Source: Xylanimonas allomyrinae
Lineage (GTDB): Bacteria; Actinomycetota; Actinomycetes; Actinomycetales; Cellulomonadaceae
Length of the DNA: 64,000 nucleotides
Reading direction: 5' to 3'
NCBI RefSeq assembly: GCF_004135345.1
Contig: NZ_CP035495.1
Location: 868,001-932,000, forward strand
The number at the start of each line of letters is the position of its first letter. Within the stretch, counting starts at the first letter, position 1. Positions 22,112 to 31,656 of the stretch are shown here, piece by piece. The translations under genes were made by a program, and so were the position numbers. The notes beneath the pieces were generated by a model that saw only the letters and a list, made by a program, of their open reading frames with translations, had not been told where the DNA came from and searched no databases.

Positions 22112-24296
22112 GCCGCACCGTGACCACCAAGGAGAACACCCCCGTGCTGACCATCGCCGTCGACGGGCCGTCCGGCTCGGGCAAGTCCAGCGTCTCGAAG
22201 GAGGTGGCGCGCCGCCTCGGCCTCGCCTACCTCGACACGGGCGCGATGTACCGCGCGGCGACGCTGTGGGCGCAGGAGTCCGTGGGGGACCTGACCGACG
22301 GCGGCCGCGTGGCTGCCGCCGTCCGCGCGATGCCGCTCGTGCAGGGCCTGGACCCTGACGCGCCGACCGTCCACCTCGACGGCACGGACGTCTCCGAGGC
22401 GATCCGCACCACCGAGGTCTCGACCGAGGTGTCGAAGGTCGCGACCAATCTCGCCGTGCGCGACGAGCTGCGCCGCCGGCAGCGCGAGATCATCGCCCAT
22501 TCCGCGGGGATCGTCGCCGAGGGCCGGGACATCACGACGGTCGTCGCGCCCGACGCCGACGTGCGCGTGCTGCTCACCGCCTCCGAGGAGGCGCGCCTGC
22601 GCCGTCGCTCGCTCGACGTGCACGGCGTGGCCGACGCCGACGCCGTCGAGGCGACACGCGACCAGGTGCTGCGCCGCGACCGGGACGACTCCACCGTCAT
22701 GGAGTTCCAGGTGGCCGCCGACGGCGTCGTCACGGTCGACTCCTCCGACCTGGACTTCGAGCAGACCGTCCAGGCGGTGCTCGCCGTCGTCGCCCAGGTG
22801 ACGGCGGGGCAGGCGGACGTCGAGGACGACCAGGAGTTCACCTTCGATCCGCAGCAGGACGCCGACGACGAAGCGCGTGAGCGCGCACTGCGCGCGGGCC
22901 TCGCGGAGTTCGAGCTCGACGCCGACGACGTCGCTCTGCTGGACGGTGAGTGGAGCTCGCAGGAGCTGGAGGCCGCCGAGGGACCGCTGCCCGTGCTGGC
23001 GATCATCGGCCGGCCGAACGTCGGCAAGTCGACGCTGGTCAACCGCGTGATCGGCCGCCGCGAGGCCGTGGTCGAGGACAAGCCGGGCGTGACCCGCGAC
23101 CGCGTCACCTACCCGGCCGAGTGGGCCGGGCGCGACTTCCACGTCGTCGACACGGGCGGCTGGGAGGTCGACGTCGCGGGCATCGAGTCCAAGGTCGCCG
23201 AGCAGGCCGAGGTGGCGATCTCGCTGGCCGACGCGGTGCTGTTCGTGGTCGACGCGACAGTCGGCGCGACGGCGACCGACGAGCGCGTCGTCGAGCTGCT
23301 GCGCCGATCGGGCAAGCCCGTGGTGCTGGCAGCCAACAAGGTCGACGGGCCCTCGGGGAGGCCGACGCGGCCTACCTGTGGAGCCTCGGGCTGGGGGAGC
23401 CGCACCCGATCTCCGCGCTGCACGGCCGTGGCGTGGGCGACCTGCTCGACGCCGCCCTCGCGGTGCTCCCGCAGGTCTCCGAGCACGGGGAGCTGCGGCC
23501 CACGGGACCGCGCCGGGTCGCGCTCGTCGGCCGACCCAACGTCGGCAAGTCGTCGCTGCTGAACAAGGTGGCCGGGTCCGAGCGTGTCGTCGTCGACGAG
23601 CTTGCCGGCACCACGCGCGACCCGGTCGACGAGCTCATCGTCATCAAGGGCGTGCCCTACTGGTTCGTGGACACCGCCGGCATCCGCCGTCGCGTCCACC
23701 AGTCGTCCGGCGCGGACTTCTACGCCTCGCTGCGCACGGCCGCGGCCATCGAGAAGGCGGAGGTCGCCGTCGTGCTGCTGGACGCCTCGCAGCCGCTGAC
23801 CGAGCAGGACACGCGCGTGCTGCAGCAGGTCGTCGACTCCGGGCGCGCGCTCGTCATCGCGTACAACAAGTGGGACCTCATGGACGACGACCGCAGGCCC
23901 TACCTGGAGCGGGAGATCGAGAAGGAGCTCGTGCAGCTCACCTGGGCGCCGCGCGTCAACGTCTCGGCCCGCACCGGGTGGCACACCGAGCGTCTGACGG
24001 GTGCGATCGAGACCGCCCTCGAGTCGTGGGACACGCGCATCCCGACCGGGAGGCTCAACGCGTTCCTCGGCGAGCTCGTCGCGGCGCACCCGCACCCGCT
24101 GCGCGGTGGCAAGCAGCCGCGCATCCTGTTCGCGACGCAGGCCTCGACGCGACCGCCGCGGTTCGTGGTCTTCGCGACAGGGTTCATCGAGGCGGGGTAC
24201 CGGCGGTTCATCGAGCGGCGCCTGCGCGAGACGTTCGGGTTCGAAGGAACGCCCCTCGAGATCAGCGTGCGCGTGCGGGAGAAGCGCAAGCGCTGA
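22108..24296 (+). CDS. Bifunctional cytidylate kinase / GTPase Der (one frameshift)
   Basis: One open frame carries cytidylate kinase (P-loop [50 protein letters not shown]) and runs without a stop, through an acidic linker at about residues 235-285, into Der: first G domain [30 protein letters not shown]; second G domain [30 protein letters not shown]; then the KH-like C-terminus. Cmk makes CDP from CMP; Der acts in 50S ribosome assembly. Such fusions are annotated in several Micrococcales and bifidobacteria. After [10 protein letters not shown] (about 23355) one G is missing in TCGGGGAGG; restoring it rejoins [17 protein letters not shown], giving about 729 residues. Confidence 0.9.
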
Positions 24297-24370
24297 GCGG
24301 TCGCGCCGGGTGATCGAGACAACACCGTGTCACCTTGCGCAGGACGCCGGACGGAGCGCATGGTGTGGTC

Positions 24371-25600
24371 ATGCCACACACCGCTCCGGCGACAGCCGTG
24401 CCCGTCGCGACCCGCCAGTGGTGGCCGGTCGCGACGGCGATGGCAGCCGTCGCCTGGGGCGGCAACGAGTTCACGCCGCTGCTGGTCATGTACCGAGCAG
24501 ACGGGCTCGACGCCGTCACCGTCAACGCGCTGCTCGGCGCCTACGTCTTCGGCATCGTGCCCGCCCTCCTGCTCGGCGGTCCCCTCTCCGACCGGTACGG
24601 CCGCCGCCCGCTGCTGCTGCCCGCCGCACCCATCGGCGCCCTCGGATCCGTGACCCTCGCCCTGGGCGCCGGAGTGCCCTGGGTGCTCGGCGCCGGACGC
24701 GTGCTGTCCGGGATCGCGCTCGGGCTCGTCATGGCCGTCGGCACCACCTGGGTCACCGAGCTGGCCGCACGCAGCGGAGACCCCGCCGCAGGCGCACGAC
24801 GCGCCTCGCTCGCACTCACCACCGGGTTCCTCGTCGGAGCCGGCGTGGCCGCAGCACTCGCCCAATGGGCGCCCTGGCCCGCCCACCTGGCCTACGCCGT
24901 CCACGCCGCCCTCGCCGCCGGCGCCGCCTGCTGGGTGCTACGCGTCCCGGAAACCTGCCCCACCGCCGGCGCCCGCGTGCGACGCCTCCGCGACGACCTG
25001 CGCGTCCCCGCCGCCACCCACCCGCGGTTCCTGCGCGTCGTCGTCCCCACCGCACCCTGGGTCTTCGGCTGCGTCGGCGCCGCCTACGCCGTGCTGCCCA
25101 GCCTGCTCGCCGCCCACGCCGGGACCGTACCCGTCGCGTTCGCCGGCCTCATGACCGTCCTCACCCTCGGCTGCGGCATCGGCATCCAGGTCGTCGCCCG
25201 GCGCATCGACACCCACCGCTCCGCACGCGCCTCCGTCGTCGCCATGAGCCTCATCGTCGTCGGGCTCGGACTCGGCGCCCTCGCCGCCCACACCCTCGAC
25301 CTCGTCGCAGGAATGATCGCGGCCGCCGTCCTCGGCACGGGCTACGGACTGGCACTCGTCGCCGGGCTCAGCGAGGTCACCCGCATCGCCGGCCCCCGCC
25401 ACCTCGCCGGACTCACCGCCGTCTACTACTCGATCGCCTACCTCGGATTCTTCGTACCCATGGCGCTCGCCTGGCTCGCACGCACCTGGAGCTACACGCA
25501 GATGTTCGGCGGCGGGCTCCTCATCGCGACGGCGTGCCTCGCCGTCGTCGGCACCGCATGGCGGGCACACCTTCCCCACGCCAACGCACTCGCCGACTGA
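24371..25600 (+). CDS. MFS transporter
   Basis: 409 residues from ATG 24371 (MPHTAPATAVPV). About twelve hydrophobic helices; the major-facilitator loop 2-3 motif appears as GGPLSDRYGRRPLLL, with a second loop VVARRIDTHRSARA in the C-terminal half. Probable drug or metabolite exporter by proton antiport, substrate unknown. It begins the accessory part of the window, 74 bases after der, and codon use is somewhat richer in CCC/GCC than the genes before it. Confidence 0.85.
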   Translation: MPHTAPATAVPVATRQWWPVATAMAAVAWGGNEFTPLLVMYRADGLDAVTVNALLGAYVFGIVPALLLGGPLSDRYGRRPLLLPAAPIGALGSVTLALGAGVPWVLGAGRVLSGIALGLVMAVGTTWVTELAARSGDPAAGARRASLALTTGFLVGAGVAAALAQWAPWPAHLAYAVHAALAAGAACWVLRVPETCPTAGARVRRLRDDLRVPAATHPRFLRVVVPTAPWVFGCVGAAYAVLPSLLAAHAGTVPVAFAGLMTVLTLGCGIGIQVVARRIDTHRSARASVVAMSLIVVGLGLGALAAHTLDLVAGMIAAAVLGTGYGLALVAGLSEVTRIAGPRHLAGLTAVYYSIAYLGFFVPMALAWLARTWSYTQMFGGGLLIATACLAVVGTAWRAHLPHANALAD

Positions 25601-25661
25601 CGCAACCGCCCCCACCCCGGCACCAGTTGACCGCCGCAAGAGCAGCGGAGAGGCTGCGGGC

Positions 25662-26261
25662 ATGGACGTGCCCACCCACACCGACGGCACCGTCGCACGC
25701 ACCCCACGGCTTGCGCTGCGACACGTACGACCCGACGACGCCGAAGCCTTCCTCGCGTGGCGCTCGCGTCCCGACGTCATGAAATACCTGTACCTCGAGC
25801 CCTGGACCATGCCCGTGGCACGCGAACGGGTCGCCACCTGGGCCGACGCCTCATTCTCCGCAGCAGGCGACGTCCTCACGCTCGCCGTGGAGACACCCAC
25901 CACGGTCATCGGCGAGGCCCTGCTCAAATGGGCGGCCGGCGAAGGACAGGTCGAGATCGGCTACGCGTTCCGACCCGACGTCGCAGGGAAGGGCTACGCG
26001 ACCGAAGCGGCGCGCGCCCTGCTCGGCATCGCGTTCGAGGACTACGGGTTCCACCGCGCCTTCGCGCGCATCGACGCCGAGAACCTCGCGTCCGTGCGCG
26101 TCGCCCAGCGACTCGGCATGCGCCTGGAGGCAAAGCTCGTCGAGAACGACCGGCGTCCCGCCGACGGCGTGTGGGCCACCGAGGTGGTGTACGCCGTGCT
26201 CGCGACCGAACACGCGGCACGACGACGGGACTGGTCCAGGACGGGTGCCCGCGTGGGGTAG
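25662..26261 (+). CDS. GNAT-family N-acetyltransferase (RimJ/RimL-like)
   Basis: 199 residues. LRHVRPDDAEAFLAWRSRPDV at the start, then IGYAFRPDVAGKGYATEAARALLGIAF carrying the acetyl-CoA pyrophosphate loop, and VRVAQRLGMRLEAKLVEND; all are typical of the RimJ/RimL type that acetylates N-termini or small molecules. A RimJ-like enzyme could modify a ribosomal protein or give self-resistance, but nothing in the sequence decides. It lies just before tRNA-Pro. Confidence 0.85.
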   Translation: MDVPTHTDGTVARTPRLALRHVRPDDAEAFLAWRSRPDVMKYLYLEPWTMPVARERVATWADASFSAAGDVLTLAVETPTTVIGEALLKWAAGEGQVEIGYAFRPDVAGKGYATEAARALLGIAFEDYGFHRAFARIDAENLASVRVAQRLGMRLEAKLVENDRRPADGVWATEVVYAVLATEHAARRRDWSRTGARVG

Positions 26262-26304
26262 TATTTCGTCGGCCCTCCGGGGTCGGGAGTCCGCAAGGGC
26301 TCCT

Positions 26305-26378
<74 letters not shown>

Positions 26379-26383
26379 CGTTT

Positions 26384-26414
26384 GCCCAGGTGAGAGAGGG
26401 TTTCTCACCTGGGC
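26384..26414. terminator. Perfect hairpin downstream of tRNA-Pro
   Basis: GCCCAGGTGAGA pairs with TCTCACCTGGGC around GAGGGTT. Starts six bases after the tRNA. A second, imperfect hairpin (GGACCTCGCGC/GCGCGGGGTCC, about 26465-26490) follows. Between them GTGACCGCTA occurs twice, 11 bases apart. These look like the tail of a removed gene plus terminators. Confidence 0.75.
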
Positions 26415-26594
26415 ATCGTCGTGTTCGGGGACAATGTGACCGCTAAGGTGACCGCTAGGACAAGGGGACCTCGCGCTGACGCGCGGGGTCCTTCGCCGTC
26501 TCGGTCGCCCGGCGGGGCCGCGGGTACGCCGCAGGACGTTGGGCCGCCGACCCCGACCTGAACCACTCCCTGTCTGGCGGGCCGGCGATCTGGC

Positions 26595-27329
26595 GTGATC
26601 AGCGGAGTGGCCGTCACGCTCTCAGAGGAGGAACCGCTCAAGCTGCTGCCCGGCGTCTACGACATGGCTGTGGACGTGCCACAGGACGACGCGCTCTGGG
26701 CTCCGCCTGGATCGCCTGAACCGGAGACGGTCATGCTGGGGCCCGGCGGCGACCACGTCATCGAGCTCGGAGCGCCCGAGGTCACCGAGGCCGGACGTGC
26801 TGCGGTGCAGGAGAAGCTCGAGCAGCTCGCGCAGGCCAAGGTCGCCGCGATGACGGACCTCCAGGTCTCCGACAGGGAGAGGCAGTGCGGGCTGCTGGCG
26901 CCGAGCGGCGGGTTCTCGGCGAAGGACAAGTTCGACGATGACTGGTTTGACGCCACGACCACGAACATCGCGAACGGGGCGACCACTGTGCGGGCCGTCT
27001 CCGACAACGGCGCGCAGGGGTCGTCGGTGGGGAACGGCTCGAGAGACACGTTCGCCGACGAGGCGTTCTGCGCGGGGGTGTCGAGCCCAGACTCCGACGT
27101 CTACGACGTGCCGGTGTCTGTCGTGTCATCTGCGCTGACGCCGGGCAAGGTCACTGTTGCCGCCGACGGAACGTTCGGGACGACGACGCCGTGGTCGCTC
27201 TTCATGGAGACCCAGATCGCCACGTGCGGAGACAGGGACGCTGCCGGCGTCCGCGTGGGGTGGGACGAGGACCAGGTACATACCACGTACACCGCGACGG
27301 TCGAGCTGACCTGGGAATCGACGGGTTAG
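26595..27329 (+). CDS. Hypothetical protein, probably N-terminally truncated
   Basis: 244 residues from a GTG; no recognisable family. Visible features are an early segment LKLLPGVYDMAVDVPQDD, an amphipathic helix VQEKLEQLAQAKVAAMTDLQ, and a C-terminal half with cysteines in RQCGLLAPSG, AFCAGVSSP and IATCGDRD and beta-rich text ending HTTYTATVELTW. That pattern resembles the extracellular part of actinobacterial membrane-anchored proteins whose transmembrane N-terminus has been lost. It follows the tRNA-Pro terminator and has no partner gene. The frame may extend upstream but lacks a better start. Confidence 0.5.
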   Translation: MISGVAVTLSEEEPLKLLPGVYDMAVDVPQDDALWAPPGSPEPETVMLGPGGDHVIELGAPEVTEAGRAAVQEKLEQLAQAKVAAMTDLQVSDRERQCGLLAPSGGFSAKDKFDDDWFDATTTNIANGATTVRAVSDNGAQGSSVGNGSRDTFADEAFCAGVSSPDSDVYDVPVSVVSSALTPGKVTVAADGTFGTTTPWSLFMETQIATCGDRDAAGVRVGWDEDQVHTTYTATVELTWESTG

Positions 27330-27382
27330 CTCACCAGCGATGGGGAGGTCGAGCCGGAGGCGACGGGGGAGTAGCAGGAGAA

Positions 27383-27432
27383 CACGCAGTAGATGGCCTC
27401 GGCAGAGAGCTGCCGGGGCCATCTACTGCGTG
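27383..27432. terminator. 23-bp stem, four-base loop
   Basis: CACGCAGTAGATGGCCTCGGCAG-type arm at 27383-27405 pairs with 27410-27432 with only one G-T wobble, loop AGAG. It lies 54 bases after the hypothetical ORF and works for either strand, so it may be a bidirectional terminator for this ORF and the SSB-like fragment. The length is unusual for a simple terminator. Confidence 0.65.
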
Positions 27433-27581
27433 GAGGCTTCTCACCACGCAACCGTCTCGAGAGGTGCTGTCCGGCCGCGTCGCCGGTGCTGGGGCTCTCG
27501 GGCAGCGCGACACCATGGCCAGGACGACGTGGCGCGAACATGGGCGGTCACTTCGAGGTCACCGGGTGCGTAGAAGCGCGA

Positions 27582-27875
27582 TTATGACGCCATGACCGCG
27601 ACACGGTCGATCGGGTACGCCCGGGTGTGGCCGGCAGCGACGAGCCGCTCGCCCTTGTGGAACTCGCCCATCAAGCCCGCGGCGAGCCGGCCGTAGAGCG
27701 CGAGCGTGTGGAACGACGGCTCGGCCTCGGTGTGCGTGCCGTCGAGCGCGGCCCGCCAGTGCTCGACGCCGACACGCGCCGACCGGCGGTACCTGCCGGC
27801 GGCTGTCGTGACGCGCCTGGGCTCGGTGACGATGAACCCCGCGAGCGACTCACGGGTCGGGATGGACTCGGACAT
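27582..27875 (-). pseudogene. Truncated single-stranded DNA-binding protein
   Basis: About 97 residues from the ATG at 27875: TRESLAGFIVTEPRRVTTAAGRYRRSARVGVEHW, then SFHTLALYGRLAAGLMGEFHKGERLVAAGHTR. This is the OB-fold of the SSB type used by actinobacterial plasmids and integrative elements. After GHTRAYPI the sequence departs from the family and stops, so the last strands and acidic tail are missing. Likely a remnant of a conjugative or phage element integrated next to tRNA-Pro. The 245 bases from its start to the first insertion sequence hold nothing else I recognise. Confidence 0.65.
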
Positions 27876-28237
27876 CAGTGGCTCCTGACCAACCGTGCTA
27901 ACCGGTACTGGACGCAGGTGCGTGGCGGCCACCAGGCAGGCCAGTGCGCCACCACCTGCCGCCGGACGCGCGGCGCGGCGCAGACCGGGTGAGCGCGCAG
28001 CGTCACGTGCCTGCGTGGAGACCGTCGCTGCTAGCGTTTGGAACCGACCGACGGGGTCATCAGAGACAGCACTCAGGAATGGCGATGGGCACGCACATGG
28101 GCACGATCCAGATCGGCAGGGGGTCTGTCCGATAGACGGTGGGCGGGGCCCGGCGTCTTCTAGTTGTTCGAGGGTGTCGACGACGCTCGAAAACTGAACA
28201 CTTTCGGCGTTCGAAAAGTGAACGGTGTGGGGCCAGC

Positions 28238-29044
28238 CTAGGTCGGCTGGGGGTCGGTGGTCTCGCGGATGCTGGGCAGGGTGTCGAGGCCGCGGTTGCG
28301 TAGCCGGTAGCTGGCGCCTTTGAGGGTCAGGACGTCGGCGTGGTGGACGATGCGGTCGATCATCGCTGCGGCGACGACTTGGTCGCCGAAGACGCCGCCC
28401 CAGCCGCTGAAGGGCAGGTTGGAGGTCAGGATCAGCGAGGCGTGTTCGTAGCGGGCCGAGACGAGTTGGAAGAACAGGTTCGCGGCGTCTTGCTCGAAGG
28501 GCAGGTAGCCGACCTCGTCGATGATGATCAGACCGTAGCGGCGCAGTTTCGCCAGGTCCTGGGGCAGTTTGCCAGCGCGGTGGGCGTCGGTCAGGCGGGT
28601 GACCCAGCCGGTTGCCGTCGCGAACAGGACCCGGTAGCCGTGATGAGCGGCGGCGATGCCCAGACCGATGGCCAGGTGGGTCTTGCCGGTGCCGGGTGGC
28701 CCGAGCAGCACGACGTTGCGTGCCTCGGTCAGGAACCCGCCGGAGGCCAGCGCGGCGATCGGCTGGCGCACGGCGGGCTGGGCGTCGAAGTCGAACTCCT
28801 CGATCGCCTTGCGGGCGGCGAACCCGGCGGCACGGATGCGTAGCTGAGCGCCGGAGGCGTTGCGTGCGGCGACTTCGCGTTCGAGGACGGCGGCGAGGTA
28901 CTCCTCATGGGTCCAGCCGGCATCGCGGGCGTGGTCGGCCAGCCGGGCGGCGGACTCGGTGATCCGTGGTGCCTTGAGCGCGGCGGCAAGGTAGTTCAGC
29001 TGCTTGAGCGTCTCGCCCGCCGCGGGCTTGGCCGCGGCCGCCAT
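28238..29044 (-). CDS. istB: IS21 helper ATPase IstB
   Basis: 268 residues, complete. AAA+ ATPase: Walker A VVLLGPPGTGKTHLAIGLG, Walker B GLIIIDEVGYLPFEQDAANLFF, sensor ILTSNLPFSGWGGVFGD and the closing RIVHHADVLTLKGASYRLR are standard IstB. It forms oligomers on target DNA and stimulates the IstA transposase. Its ATG overlaps the istA stop (ATGA). Because istA is split, this IS21 copy cannot move unaided, although IstB itself looks intact. Confidence 0.95.
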   Translation of the reverse strand: MAAAAKPAAGETLKQLNYLAAALKAPRITESAARLADHARDAGWTHEEYLAAVLEREVAARNASGAQLRIRAAGFAARKAIEEFDFDAQPAVRQPIAALASGGFLTEARNVVLLGPPGTGKTHLAIGLGIAAAHHGYRVLFATATGWVTRLTDAHRAGKLPQDLAKLRRYGLIIIDEVGYLPFEQDAANLFFQLVSARYEHASLILTSNLPFSGWGGVFGDQVVAAAMIDRIVHHADVLTLKGASYRLRNRGLDTLPSIRETTDPQPT

Positions 29045-29898
29045 CAGACCGCCACCTCGCCGGTGATGATGCCGAACGCGCGGTCGTACTCGCCCAGGTC
29101 CCGCACCATCGACTCGGCCTGTGCCGGGCGGGGCGCCTGGAACCGCTCGCGCAGCATCTTCGCGGTCGCCACGTGGGCCGGGTCGGTGATCGTCATGCCG
29201 CGCGCCCAGACCCGGTCGTGGGCGGCCACCACGCGCCCGGCGTGGCGGACCTCGACCCGGGCCAGGTCGGCGTGCACGTCCACGAACCGGCCGATCATCG
29301 CCGGGTCGACCGAGTAGTCGTTTGTACCGGCACGCACGTAGTAGTCGTTGCCCAGCCGGATCCGGTTGACCCAGCCCACCGCCGGCGCCACCGGCGGCAG
29401 CGGCAGCATCGCGGCCTTGTCGGCCTCGAGCAGGTCCAACGGCCTGGTCCGGATCGTGCGCACGATCCTCGCGTTCGCCCCGGTCAGCCAGTCGGCGAAC
29501 TGGTCGTTGAAGTCGCCCGGAGAGGCGAAGTCGCGCCCGGGCATGAACGAGGTCTCGAAGAACCCGTTGCGTCGTTCCACCACGCCCTTGGACTGCGGGT
29601 CATACGGCTTCAGGCGCAGCAACGTCGTGGCCAGGGTGCCGGTGAACGCCGCGACCCCCTCGGCATGCCGCTTGCCGCGCCCGATGCCCGACTCGTTGTC
29701 CCAGATCAGCCGCCGCGGAACCCGGCCCAGCTGCTGCAGCAGCACCCACATCCCCAGCAGCAGATCCTGCGTGTGCCGAGTCGGGATCATCGTGGCGAGC
29801 ATGAACCGCGAGTACGCGCACGTGAGCACCAGCACCGGCAGCAACGTCATCGACCCGTCCTCGAGCGGGATCTTGCGCGGCGGGAACCACAGATCGCT

Positions 29899-30189
29899 GT
29901 GAGTATCCCGGTGGCTGATCTGGGATCGGCTCGTCAGGGTGGTGCTGGCCGTCCTGCCCGTGTGTGACTCGACAGATCGCTGACCCCGGCTCTGGGTGTC
30001 GTTGCAGTGACTTGTCCGCACGAGCAGGCGGCCGGCGCCGCTCTGGCCCACCTCGGTGTCCTGATCAGGAGACTGCCCGACCTGCGGGTCGTGGCCCATC
30101 ACAGTGTTGCCCCGGAGTGACTCTTCCCCAGACCGGCGCCGGCCCTCGACGGCCGTTCAGTTCCCGATCTGGAAGGAAGCACGACCGCC
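29899..30189 (+). ncRNA. IS110 5' non-coding end: predicted bridge RNA region (copy 1)
   Basis: About 290 bases between the element's left border and its transposase start contain no gene but several stems, for example CCGGCGCC-type repeats and GACCGGCGCCGGCCCTCGACGGCCG near 30130-30160. In IS110-family elements this end encodes the structured bridge RNA whose two loops pair with target and donor DNA. The layout (long 5' non-coding end, almost none at the 3' end) places it in the IS110 rather than the IS1111 group. The loops were not folded here, so exact ends are unknown. Confidence 0.55.
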
Positions 30190-30220
30190 GTGACCATCGT
30201 CGCGCAGGCCCGCCCCTACG

Positions 30221-31656
30221 GGTCAAGCCCCAGCAGGTGGTGTAGCGCGTTGTGATCCTTCGTCGTGTCGGTCAGGTCAGGCGGCGGCTCCGAGGGTCAG
30301 CGGCTGGGCGGGGACGACGTCGGTGGAGACGGCCAGAGGGGTGCGTGCCTTCTTGAGGGCGTCGAGGGAGAAGTAGCGGCGCCCTTCGGCCCACTCGTCG
30401 TGCTGTTCGGCCAGGACGGCGCCGACGAGCCGCACGATGGCGTCACGGTTAGGGAAGATGCCCACGACGTCGGTGCGACGGCGGATCTCCTTGTTGAGCC
30501 GTTCGTTGGGATTGTTCGACCAGATCTGTCTCCAGATCTCCTTGGGGAACGCGGTGAACGCGAGGATGTCGGCGCGGGTGGCGTCGAGGTGGTCGTGCAC
30601 GTCGGGCAGCGGGGTGGCGACCATGTCGAGGAGCTGGTCGAACTGCGTGGTCACCGCCGCGGGGGTGGGCTGGTCGTAGACAGAGTGCAGCATCGCCTTG
30701 ACGGCCGGCCAGGACGCCTTGGGGCACACGCTCATGAGGTTCGCGGCGTAGTGAGTGCGGCAGCGTTGCCAGGTCGCTCCGGGCAGGTTCGCCGCGATCG
30801 CTTCGACCAGGCCGCGGTGGGCGTCCGAGGTCACCAGGCGCACCCCGGTCAGGCCGCGGGCGACGAGGTCGGCGAAGAACTCGTTCCACGCCGCGCCGGT
30901 TTCCGAGGTCACCACGCGGGTGCCGAGGACCTCACGGTGCCCGTCACCGTTGACGCCCGTGGCCACGAGCACGACGGCGTTGATCACCCGGCCGGCCTCA
31001 CGGACCTTCATCGTCAAAGCGTCCGCGGCGACGAAAGTGAACGGGCCGGACTCGTCCAGCGGGCGGTGGCGGAACGCGTCGACCTGCTCGTCCAGGTCGG
31101 CGGCCATGCGGGAGACCTGCGACTTCGAGAGCCCGTCGATCCCGAGGGTCTTGACGAGCTTGTCCATCCGGCGCGTCGAGACGCCTGCCAGGTAGCAGTC
31201 CGCGACCACGGTGGTCAGGGCGGACTCGGCCCGCTTGCGGCGCTCGAGGAGCCAGTCTGGGAAGTAGGTCCCCTCGCGCAGCTTGGGGATCGCCACGTCG
31301 ATCGTCCCGACCCGGGTGTCCAGGGGCCGGTGCCGGTACCCGTTGCGCTGTGTCGTGCGCTCGGGCGAGCGTTGGCCCCACTCGGCGCCGACGACCGTGT
31401 CGGCGTGCTCGGAGAGCAGGGCGTTGATGATGTTGCCCAGCATCGTGCGCATGAAGTCCGGGGAGGACTCGGCCAACGCTTCGTGAAGCAGGCGGGCAGG
31501 GTCGATCATGTGAGGTGCGGTCATCGCGGGTACTCCGTTCGAGCGAACTTGGGAAGGTTCAACTCGAAGGATCACGCGGTGGCCGCCTCTCATCTCCCGG
31601 CTGTCACGCCGGCGACGGCCACCTGGCCGACCTACACCACTCTGCGGGACTCAACT
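30221..31656 (-). mobile_element. IS256-family element 1 (innermost insert)
   Basis: 1436 bp. Left end GGTCAAGCCCCAGCAGG and right end (reversed) AGTTGAGTCCCGCAGAG share TGGTGTAG just inside. Flanked by the perfect 8-bp duplication CCCCTACG (30213-30220 and 31657-31664), which is the IS256 signature. It sits in codon 11 of the IS110 transposase. Closely related to the copy at 33181-34620 but not identical. Confidence 0.93.
30277..31524 (-). CDS. IS256-family transposase (copy 1)
   Basis: 415 residues from the ATG at 31524 ([19 protein letters not shown]). Mutator-type DDE enzyme: [32 protein letters not shown], first Asp in [10 protein letters not shown], second Asp in [23 protein letters not shown], and Glu in [23 protein letters not shown]. 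Full length with intact ends, so this copy is potentially active. About nine in ten residues match the copy at 33238. Confidence 0.95.
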   Translation of the reverse strand: MTAPHMIDPARLLHEALAESSPDFMRTMLGNIINALLSEHADTVVGAEWGQRSPERTTQRNGYRHRPLDTRVGTIDVAIPKLREGTYFPDWLLERRKRAESALTTVVADCYLAGVSTRRMDKLVKTLGIDGLSKSQVSRMAADLDEQVDAFRHRPLDESGPFTFVAADALTMKVREAGRVINAVVLVATGVNGDGHREVLGTRVVTSETGAAWNEFFADLVARGLTGVRLVTSDAHRGLVEAIAANLPGATWQRCRTHYAANLMSVCPKASWPAVKAMLHSVYDQPTPAAVTTQFDQLLDMVATPLPDVHDHLDATRADILAFTAFPKEIWRQIWSNNPNERLNKEIRRRTDVVGIFPNRDAIVRLVGAVLAEQHDEWAEGRRYFSLDALKKARTPLAVSTDVVPAQPLTLGAAA

